Of a DNA stretch of 11,952 nucleotides, positions 6,627 through 11,952 are shown in pieces. Under the pieces are notes generated by a model. The model ran no database searches. It had not been told where the DNA came from and saw nothing but the letters and a program-made list of their open reading frames with translations. Position 1 is the first letter of the stretch; every line of letters begins with the position of its first letter. Position numbers and translations under genes: made by a program. The stretch is taken from assembly GCA_023128035.1 (NCBI GenBank), contig JAGMES010000125.1, forward strand, positions 1 to 11,952, given 5' to 3'. Origin of the DNA: Halanaerobiales bacterium. Lineage in GTDB: Bacteria > Bacillota_F > Halanaerobiia > DY22613.

Positions 6627-7292
6627 ATGATAACACCTGAAGAAAAATTTGAAAATTCAGTACATAAAATCGGAAGGATAACTATTTTAATAATAATCAT
6701 ATCTGTATTAATCGTTCCTGTTTTTATATGGATGTTTTATGGAATTTTTCCTCCACTAAATAGCTTGGTAAAAGGAATTATAACTATTTCATCTTTCATG
6801 ATCCCTCTTTCAATAGCAGAAATACTTTCTTTTTATCCTATATTAGGTAGTAGTGGTATTTATATGGCTTATACAACTGGTAATATTGCAAATTTGAAAG
6901 TCCCCAGTAGTGCAATAGGCATGGAAGTTGTGAATGTAGAACCTGGAACAAAAGAGGGGAATATCATATCTATTATTGCTATGGCAGGTTCTGTTATAGT
7001 GTCAGAACTCTTGTTGCTAATAAGTATGATCATGATAGTTCCTATATCAGAAAAATTGACTAATTCAATATTTCAACCAGCTTTTGAACAAATTTTACCT
7101 GCTTTATTTGGAGCTTTAGGTGCTTATTACATTTTTAAAGAATGGAAATTAGCAGTTGTTCCTTTGGCAATTAGTATAGTATTTTATTTAATTGGTGACT
7201 TTCCAACAGCTATAACAGTACCTATTTGTGTGTTAAGTTCAATTTTAGGAGCAAAATATTTATACAAAAAGGGTCAAATTTCTGCAACTTAA
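6627..7292 (+). CDS. Integral membrane protein, likely partner of the DUF5058-like protein
   Basis: The product is 221 residues with about six membrane segments (near 16-38, 47-70, 112-138, 155-170, 173-190, 193-210). I cannot name a family with certainty. The conserved-looking stretch is in the first half: GSSGIYMAYTTGN (74-86), then NLKVPSSAIGMEV (88-101), and PGTKEGN (106-112). These polar, glycine- and asparagine-containing stretches between helices look like a substrate or ion site. AAAGGTGG before the ATG is a good ribosome binding site. It is the third gene of the deacylase operon and about the same size as the preceding membrane protein, which favours a heteromeric transporter. No terminator is seen after it; satP begins 95 bases on with its own promoter. 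Confidence 0.65.
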   Translation: MITPEEKFENSVHKIGRITILIIIISVLIVPVFIWMFYGIFPPLNSLVKGIITISSFMIPLSIAEILSFYPILGSSGIYMAYTTGNIANLKVPSSAIGMEVVNVEPGTKEGNIISIIAMAGSVIVSELLLLISMIMIVPISEKLTNSIFQPAFEQILPALFGALGAYYIFKEWKLAVVPLAISIVFYLIGDFPTAITVPICVLSSILGAKYLYKKGQISAT

Positions 7293-7316
7293 AGATAAAA
7301 AACCTCTTAATAACTA

Positions 7317-7345
7317 TTGAATAATCATTGTGATGATGCTATAAT
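7317..7345 (+). promoter_or_regulatory. Extended -10 promoter of satP
   Basis: TTGAAT (7317-7322) and a perfect TATAAT (7340-7345) are separated by 17 bases. TGC (7337-7339) makes it an extended -10. The start would fall near 7352, about 36 bases before the satP ATG. The promoter contains an inverted repeat, listed separately. Confidence 0.7.
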
Positions 7346-7350
7346 GATTA
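7322..7350. repeat. Inverted repeat over the satP promoter, possible operator
   Basis: TAATCATT (7322-7329) and AATGATTA (7343-7350) form a perfect 8-base inverted repeat, 13 bases apart. A second one, ATCAT (7324-7328) and ATGAT (7333-7337), is nested in it. The arms cover the edge of the -35 and most of the -10, where a repressor would act. In AT-rich DNA a chance occurrence is quite possible. Confidence 0.35.
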
Positions 7351-7387
7351 GTGTCTTTATGAATCATACAGTATTAGGAGGTAAAAA

Positions 7388-7984
7388 ATGAAAAACGCTG
7401 CAGCACAAATTGCCGAAGAAAGGGCAATAGTTATTAAGGATAACTTTGCGAATCCGGCTCCTTTGGGCTTAATGGGATTTGGTATGACAACTGTTTTGTT
7501 GAATTTGCATAATGCTGGTTTTTTTAAGTTAGGTGGAATGATTTTAGCAATGGGTATTTTTTATGGAGGAATTGCTCAAGTTATTGCAGGAATAATGGAA
7601 TGGAAGAAAAATAACACTTTTGGAACGACTGCATTTACATCCTATGGTTTTTTTTGGATGTCCTTTGCTGGGTTATTAGTGTTTCCTAAAATGGGACTGA
7701 CCCCTGTACCAGAAAATAGCGCAATGGTTGCATATCTTTTTATGTGGGGACTTTTTACTCTATTTATGTTTATTGGAACTTTAAAGCAAAATAGAGCTAT
7801 GCAATTTGTTTTTGGTTCATTGACGTTATTATTCTTTTTATTAGCATTGGGAGATGCAACTCATAGCACAATGATTAAGCAAATCGCTGGTTATGAGGGA
7901 ATTATTTGTGGATTGTCTGCTATTTATACTGCACTTGCACAGGTATTGAATGAAGTATATGGGAAAAATATACTTCCACTTTGA
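7388..7984 (+). CDS. satP: Acetate/succinate uptake channel SatP (GPR1/FUN34/YaaH family)
   Basis: A cytoplasmic-membrane channel for acetate and succinate, hexameric with six helices per subunit in studied members. The family signature [11 protein letters not shown] is at residues 22-32, and the conserved [11 protein letters not shown] motif follows in the middle. The ending [13 protein letters not shown] is very close to the end of E. coli SatP as I recall it. The 198-residue length is normal, about ten residues longer than E. coli SatP because of an N-terminal extension. AGGAGG (7377-7382) lies 5 bases before the ATG. It has its own promoter and terminator, so it is probably monocistronic. 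Acetate could come from deacylation by the upstream amidohydrolase if that enzyme removes acetyl groups, but this link is speculative. Confidence 0.93.
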   Translation: MKNAAAQIAEERAIVIKDNFANPAPLGLMGFGMTTVLLNLHNAGFFKLGGMILAMGIFYGGIAQVIAGIMEWKKNNTFGTTAFTSYGFFWMSFAGLLVFPKMGLTPVPENSAMVAYLFMWGLFTLFMFIGTLKQNRAMQFVFGSLTLLFFLLALGDATHSTMIKQIAGYEGIICGLSAIYTALAQVLNEVYGKNILPL

Positions 7985-8277
7985 TCAGTAAAAATAAATA
8001 ATTTTTTCTTGTTCTTATAAATTAAGAAAGCAGTCAGGAAAGGTTTCTTCACCCTGACTGCTTATTATTTGTTTTGCAATAATGTAGGATGTATATAATG
8101 GGAATAAGTTGGGCATTAAATACATTAGTGTTGTATAGTATTATGTGTTTGTGATAATCATATTTTTATAATGTTTTTTGTAATAATATTTTCATAATTG
8201 GTAACAATATTAGTACATATACTTATAAAAATATTAGGGTCGACTTATGATTTATAGAAAAGAAAGGGGAAAAAAGT
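7985..8277. other. Intergenic region upstream of the DEAD-box helicase gene
   Basis: This 293-base gap holds the satP terminator (8028-8070) and then about 200 very AT-rich bases. Two perfect TATAAT boxes occur at 8094-8099 and 8167-8172, and a TATAAA at 8224-8229. None has a convincing -35 at 16-18 bases; the nearest candidates are TTGCAA (8074), TTGTGA (8149) and TTGGTA (8198), which are spaced 14, 12 and 20 bases away. The helicase may therefore have a leader of up to about 170 bases, but I cannot fix the start. I see no small ORF or known riboswitch here. Confidence 0.5.
8028..8070 (+). terminator. Terminator after satP
   Basis: AAGCAGTCAGG (8028-8038) pairs perfectly with CCTGACTGCTT (8053-8063) over 11 bp, with a 14-base loop. 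The tail ATTATTT is T-rich but interrupted, so it may be less efficient than the other terminators here. Confidence 0.75.
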
Positions 8278-9855
8278 ATGCAAAAAATAAGATTCGAAGA
8301 TTTAAATCTGTCAAAGAATATAAACAAAGCAATCCAAGACATGGGTTTTGAGGAGGCTACTCCGATTCAGACTCAAGCAATTCCTCCATTATTAGAAGGG
8401 AAAGATGTAATTGGTCAATCCCAGACTGGTACTGGCAAGACAGCAGCATTTACGCTACCAATTTTAGAGATGGTAAATCCTGATCTAAAAAAAGTTCAAG
8501 CATTGATTTTATGCCCTACAAGAGAATTGGCAATTCAGGTTGCTGAAGAGGTAAGAAAACTAGCGAAATATACTCGTATTGTTAATTTACCTATTTATGG
8601 AGGTCAACCAATAGATCGTCAAATTAGAGCATTAAAAAAAGGAGTACAGTTAGTAATTGGTACACCTGGTCGAGTAATGGATCATATGAGACGACGCACT
8701 CTTAAAATGGATCATGTAAAAATGGTAGTTTTGGATGAAGCAGATGTAATGTTAGATATGGGTTTTAGAGAAGATATTGAAACAATCTTACAAGATATTC
8801 ATGAAAGACAAACAATATTATTTTCTGCTACTATGCCAAAGCCAATTTTAGATCTTACAAAAAAATATCAAAAGAATCCTGTGTTTGTTAAGGTAGTTCA
8901 TAAGATATTGACAGTTCCAAGTATTGAGCAAGTTTATTTTGAAGTAAAACCAAGAACTAAATTAGAGATTTTATCACGTTTGATTGATATGTATAACCCT
9001 AAATTGGCATTAGTATTTTGTAATACTAAAAGGCAAGTAGATGAACTGGTTACTAAACTTCAAACTAGGGGATATTTTGTAGATGGATTACATGGGGATT
9101 TGAAACAAACTCAAAGAGATAGAGTTATGGCTAACTTTAGAAGAGGTACTGTTGAAATTTTAGTTGCCACCGATGTAGCAGCGCGTGGAATTGATGTTGA
9201 TGATATTGAAGTAGTTTTTAACTATGATGTTCCACAAGATTTAGAGTATTATGTACATCGAATTGGTAGAACTGGAAGAGCAGGAAGAGAAGGTAAGGCG
9301 TTTACTTTTGTTGTTGGAAAGGAAATTTACAAACTACGAGATATTCAAAGATATACTAAAACAAAAATTACTCGGCGTGATGTACCATCTATCAGTGATG
9401 TTGAAGAGATAAAATCAAACATATTTTTAGACAATCTAAGAGAGATTATTGATGAAGGACAGTTAGGAAAATATGTTAGATTAATTGAACGGTTATTAGA
9501 TGAAGATTATACCTCTATGGATATTGCAGCAGCATTGTTAAAATTATCTTTGAGTGATGATAAGAAAGAAGAGATTGACTTTCAACCTGATTTTGAAAAT
9601 ACTGGCGCAGAACCAGGTATGGTAAGATTATTTATAAATGTTGGAAGAAAGCAAAAAGTTCAAGCACGAGATATTGTTGGTGCAATTGCTGGAGAAACAG
9701 GTTTGTCTGGTAAATTAATTGGATCTATTGATGTTTATGAAAAATATACTTTTGTTGAAGTTCCTAAAGAATATGTAAAAGAAGTTTTGATGATTATGAA
9801 AAATAATCGTATAAAGGGAAATCAGATAAATATAGAACCTGCAAATGGGAAATAA
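8278..9855 (+). CDS. deaD: DEAD-box ATP-dependent RNA helicase with DbpA-type RNA-binding domain
   Basis: An RNA helicase that unwinds short duplexes in ribosome assembly or mRNA turnover, often important in the cold. All core motifs are present and intact: Q motif (FEDLNLS with Q31), Walker A QTGTGKT (49-55), PTREL (80-84), TPGR (129-132), DEAD (153-156), SAT (183-185), ATDVAARGID (297-306) and HRIGRTGR (327-334). After the two RecA lobes (to about 370) and a linker comes a DbpA-like RRM domain (about 447-521, VRLFINVGRKQKVQARDIVGAI onward). This domain places it with DeaD/CsdA and DbpA/YxiN rather than tail-only CshA forms. The 525-residue length fits. AAAGGGGAAAAAAGT precedes the ATG. It is flanked by its own leader and terminator, so likely monocistronic. 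Whether it recognises 23S rRNA specifically, as DbpA does, cannot be decided. Confidence 0.93.
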   Translation: MQKIRFEDLNLSKNINKAIQDMGFEEATPIQTQAIPPLLEGKDVIGQSQTGTGKTAAFTLPILEMVNPDLKKVQALILCPTRELAIQVAEEVRKLAKYTRIVNLPIYGGQPIDRQIRALKKGVQLVIGTPGRVMDHMRRRTLKMDHVKMVVLDEADVMLDMGFREDIETILQDIHERQTILFSATMPKPILDLTKKYQKNPVFVKVVHKILTVPSIEQVYFEVKPRTKLEILSRLIDMYNPKLALVFCNTKRQVDELVTKLQTRGYFVDGLHGDLKQTQRDRVMANFRRGTVEILVATDVAARGIDVDDIEVVFNYDVPQDLEYYVHRIGRTGRAGREGKAFTFVVGKEIYKLRDIQRYTKTKITRRDVPSISDVEEIKSNIFLDNLREIIDEGQLGKYVRLIERLLDEDYTSMDIAAALLKLSLSDDKKEEIDFQPDFENTGAEPGMVRLFINVGRKQKVQARDIVGAIAGETGLSGKLIGSIDVYEKYTFVEVPKEYVKEVLMIMKNNRIKGNQINIEPANGK

Positions 9856-9910
9856 GATAATGTTCAAGGATATTTTTTAAATAATTGGCAATATATAGAT
9901 TTTTCAAATC

Positions 9911-9944
9911 GCTGGGTAAATAGCCCAGCTTTTCTTTTTATTTT
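9911..9944 (+). terminator. Terminator after the helicase gene
   Basis: GCTGGG (9911-9916) pairs with CCCAGC (9924-9929), extended by one T-G pair, with a small loop. A long T-rich tail follows (9930-9944, only one C and one A). It lies 55 bases past the helicase stop. Confidence 0.85.
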
Positions 9945-9977
9945 GCAGGACTTTCTTTTGAAAATCTTGAAATAAGA

Positions 9978-10002
9978 GATGTAATAACGGAGTTATTGCA
10001 TC
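9978..10002 (+). other. Short hairpin in the leader of the membrane protein gene
   Basis: GATGTAATAAC (9978-9988) pairs with GTTATTGCATC (9992-10002), 11 bp with one U-G wobble and a 3-base loop. It is not followed by a T tract, so it is unlikely to terminate. A TTGAAA at 9958-9963 could be a -35, but the matching -10 (TAATAA, 9982-9987) is poor and falls within the hairpin. It may be an operator or an RNA structure ahead of the three-gene operon; the role is unknown. Confidence 0.4.
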
Positions 10003-10030
10003 GACTTTAATTTAGAAAAGAGGTTGAATT

Positions 10031-10564
10031 ATGAGAAAGAATGGGTCTGATGGTAGATGGTTTGGAATTCTTTTAATTATGTTAGGAGCTATTTTATTAT
10101 TAGGTAGATATAATCTAATCTCTGGTGATCATTTTTTGTATTTTATAGCAGGTGGATTTTATTTTGCATATTTCACTTTTGGTGGTTCCAGGCATTATGG
10201 AAATATAGGTTTTTTAATTCCTGGAAATGTTTTATTTGCAATTAACCTTTTTGCGAATCTGGAAAATGTGAGGTTCTTTGATAATTTAGGAGGAGGAATG
10301 TTTTTTATCTTTTTAGCTATAGCTTTTCTTGTTGTTTATTTACATACAAGAACTTTTCATGATGAAGATTGGGGAGCACGGAGTTGGCCACTTTTTCCAG
10401 CAGGAGGGTTAACATGTTTTGGTATCTTAATAATTTTAAGTGAGCAGTTTGAATTTATCAATATTGGTGAGTTATTTGGTTATCTGAGTGGAATAATATT
10501 AATTGGGGTTGGGTGTTTTCTCTTCATTAAAGGTAAGCAGATAAAGAGGAGTGAAGAGGATTGA
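10031..10564 (+). CDS. Six-helix membrane protein resembling LiaI/LiaF transmembrane domains
   Basis: A 177-residue integral membrane protein with about six helices (near 9-26, 34-51, 57-75, 88-105, 119-137, 146-166) and short loops. The opening GRWFGILLIMLGAILLLGRY and the ending GIILIGVGCFLFIKGKQ are typical of the small LiaI/LiaF-TM-like (DUF5668-type) proteins. Two similar inner motifs, NIGFLIPGNVLFAI (58-71) and SWPLFPAGGLTCFGI (118-132), suggest an internal duplication of three helices. It lacks the soluble C-terminal domain of LiaF. A role in envelope-stress sensing is known only for some relatives and is not shown here. The ribosome binding site GAGG (10020-10023) precedes the ATG. 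The stop overlaps the likely nth start (TTGA), so translation is coupled. Confidence 0.65.
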   Translation: MRKNGSDGRWFGILLIMLGAILLLGRYNLISGDHFLYFIAGGFYFAYFTFGGSRHYGNIGFLIPGNVLFAINLFANLENVRFFDNLGGGMFFIFLAIAFLVVYLHTRTFHDEDWGARSWPLFPAGGLTCFGILIILSEQFEFINIGELFGYLSGIILIGVGCFLFIKGKQIKRSEED

Positions 10565-11220
10565 GAAAACTAGAGGTTAGTATGTCTAAAGCAGGTAAAG
10601 AAATTAATAAGATATTAGATATTTTGGATGAAACTTACCCAGATGCTAAATGTGAATTACATTACACTACGCCATTTGAACTTCTTATAGCCACAGTTCT
10701 GAGTGCGCAAACAACTGATAAAAAAGTTAATGAAGTTACAAAGACTCTATTTGCGAAATATTCTTCTCCAGAGGATTATTTGAAAGCTGATCAACTGGAG
10801 TTGGAGCATTGTATTCGAGAAATCGGGCTATATAGAAATAAGACGAAAAATATTAAAAAGTTGAGTAAAGTTTTAGTAAATGAGTATAATGGTGAGATTC
10901 CAGATAGTAAAGAAAAACTGATGAAACTGGCGGGAGTTGGAAGGAAAACCGCAAATGTAGTTTTAAGTAATGCTTTTAATGTACCTGCTATAGCTGTAGA
11001 TACTCACGTTTTTAGGGTTTCTAATAGAATCGGTATTGCTAATGCTGAGAATGTTCTAAAAACTGAAGAACAATTGCAAAATGCTATACCAAAAGAGAGA
11101 TGGTCAAAAGCACATCATTATCTAATCTTTCACGGTAGAAGAATATGTAAAGCAAGAAAACCTAATTGTGAGGAATGCCCATTAGCAGGATATTGTGATT
11201 ATTACATTGACTCTAGATGA
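10561..11220 (+). CDS. nth: Endonuclease III (DNA glycosylase/AP lyase)
   Basis: A base-excision repair enzyme that removes oxidised pyrimidines and cuts at the abasic site. Numbered from TTG, the helix-hairpin-helix is LAGVGRKTANVVL (123-135) with catalytic lysine K129. The catalytic aspartate is D147 in AVDTHVFRV, and the [4Fe-4S] loop has C196, C203, C206 and C212 in the canonical C-x6-C-x2-C-x5-C spacing. All are intact. The TTG start at 10561 has AGAGGAG (10545-10551) 9 bases upstream and overlaps the previous stop. An ATG at 10582 gives 212 residues, closer to the E. coli length, but with a weaker site (AGAGGT, 10572-10577). Its stop overlaps a downstream ATG, but the next gene more likely starts at GTG 11241. 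It is in one operon with two envelope proteins, an unusual setting. Confidence 0.95.
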   Translation: MRKLEVSMSKAGKEINKILDILDETYPDAKCELHYTTPFELLIATVLSAQTTDKKVNEVTKTLFAKYSSPEDYLKADQLELEHCIREIGLYRNKTKNIKKLSKVLVNEYNGEIPDSKEKLMKLAGVGRKTANVVLSNAFNVPAIAVDTHVFRVSNRIGIANAENVLKTEEQLQNAIPKERWSKAHHYLIFHGRRICKARKPNCEECPLAGYCDYYIDSR

Positions 11221-11240
11221 TAAAAATAGGAGGAATTATT

Positions 11241-11915
11241 GTGAGAAAGAACTTATTAATTACATTATTACTTTGTTTGTTTTTAGCTACTTTACCAAGT
11301 TTCGCAGAAGAAAATCTCTTGATTCAAAATAGTGGTGGCGGTGGGATGATAGAGGTATTACAGATTGATATGGTTGAACTTAACTCACTTTTAACCCAAA
11401 ATGGATACAATTCTTTCGGATCGACAATGATTATCTTTGGTGGAGGATTATTAGCTCAGAATGACAAAAATCTTCGATATAGTAACTTTGGGGCCAGTGG
11501 TTCACTTTCTTCAACCGCGGAAAATGGTCAATATGCTAATTTATCCTTTACTCATGGTGGTTTTGGTTTGGATAAAATTTTTACACTGTCAGATTTTATT
11601 GGGTTTAGCTTAGGAGGTTCTGCGTCTTTAGGAAAGTATAAATTGGAACTTATAAAAGATACTGCTACTGATATTGAAGATGGCATTAGTAATTCTTATC
11701 AAACGGTAATGACAGTTCCAGTATTCATGATTAAACCTCAGGTAGGGGCATCTTATTCTATTAAGCGTTATATGGATTTGGAAGTGAAAGCAGGTTATTA
11801 TTATTCACATATTCTTGGAAACTGGAAACAAGGAAAGAATCCACTAGAAGGAAATCAGCCTTTAGAGCAGATGCATGGATTTTCTCTTCTGGTAAATCTG
11901 AATTTTGGATTTTAG
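11241..11915 (+). CDS. Secreted protein with outer-membrane beta-barrel character
   Basis: I do not recognise a named family. The start is set at GTG 11241 because AGGAGG (11228-11233) lies 7 bases before it, and the protein then opens with a clean signal peptide: MRKN, a hydrophobic core, and PSFA at 19-22 for signal peptidase I cleavage before EEN. An in-frame ATG at 11217, overlapping the nth stop, would add eight residues ahead of the signal and has no such site. The mature part (about 200 residues) is rich in G, S, N and aromatics, with alternating patterns and few long hydrophobic runs, as in barrels. The last 13 residues, HGFSLLVNLNFGF, have hydrophobic residues at -1, -3, -5, -7, -9 and -11 and end in F, the classic signal for outer-membrane insertion. 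This implies a diderm cell. A secreted beta-rich surface protein is the alternative. Confidence 0.7.
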   Translation: MRKNLLITLLLCLFLATLPSFAEENLLIQNSGGGGMIEVLQIDMVELNSLLTQNGYNSFGSTMIIFGGGLLAQNDKNLRYSNFGASGSLSSTAENGQYANLSFTHGGFGLDKIFTLSDFIGFSLGGSASLGKYKLELIKDTATDIEDGISNSYQTVMTVPVFMIKPQVGASYSIKRYMDLEVKAGYYYSHILGNWKQGKNPLEGNQPLEQMHGFSLLVNLNFGF

Positions 11916-11952
11916 TTGTGAAGTGGAGCTAAGCCAAGTTAAGGGTCAAGGT

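Noticed and set aside
5930..6700. Minus-strand ORFs at 5930-6202 and 6374-6700
   Set aside because: Both are antisense to the two membrane protein genes; their hydrophobicity mirrors the sense helices. No promoter or ribosome binding site supports them.
11217..11240. ATG at 11217 as the start of the last gene
   Set aside because: It overlaps the nth stop but lacks a well-placed Shine-Dalgarno site. GTG at 11241 has AGGAGG at ideal spacing and begins a standard signal peptide.
11241..11310. Lipoprotein signal peptide in the last gene
   Set aside because: The cysteine (residue 12) is inside the hydrophobic core and not in an L-[AS]-[GA]-C lipobox; a signal peptidase I site (PSFA) fits better.
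11916..11952. Possible terminator or next gene after the barrel protein
   Set aside because: Only 37 bases remain and no stem with a T tract or start codon with a ribosome binding site can be seen.

Overview
The window is AT-rich and bacterial. All supported genes lie on the + strand in short, tightly spaced groups with strong Shine-Dalgarno sites (for example AGGAGG at 5884-5889 and 11228-11233). An FMN riboswitch ahead of a RibU-type ECF S component, U-tract terminators and AT-rich codon use suggest a Firmicutes-type genome. The last gene encodes a secreted protein that ends like an outer-membrane beta-barrel. Together these suggest a diderm (outer-membrane-bearing) low-GC lineage such as the Halanaerobiales. 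That placement is inference, not a database result.

Layout. (1) 42-934: a promoter, an FMN riboswitch with its terminator, ribU and a closing terminator, forming a self-contained riboflavin-uptake unit repressed by FMN. (2) 1017-3792: tldD and tldE/pmbA, overlapping by 11 bases, encode the two subunits of a peptide-trimming metalloprotease. (3) 3793-4310: a region of hairpins around an unrecognised small ORF (3864-4085). A 19-bp perfect stem covers the ORF's only ATG start, and a 27-bp stem followed by a loop-less 34-base palindrome lies beyond it. (4) 4311-7292: an N-acyl-D-amino-acid deacylase-like amidohydrolase followed closely by two polytopic membrane proteins, the first DUF5058-like. 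This looks like an uptake-plus-hydrolysis operon with unknown substrate. (5) 7317-8070: satP (acetate/succinate channel) with its own extended -10 promoter and a terminator. (6) 8278-9944: a DEAD-box RNA helicase with a DbpA-type C-terminal RNA-binding domain and a terminator. (7) 10031-11915: a translationally coupled trio of a six-helix LiaI/LiaF-like membrane protein, endonuclease III (nth) and the predicted outer-membrane barrel protein.

Most genes are recognisable housekeeping or transport functions. The less explained parts are the hairpin-flanked small ORF, the deacylase with its paired uncharacterised membrane proteins, and the outer-membrane-type protein coupled to a DNA-repair gene. 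I see no tRNA, rRNA, CRISPR array, transposase or prophage gene. The 41 bases at the start and 37 bases at the end hold nothing I can assign.
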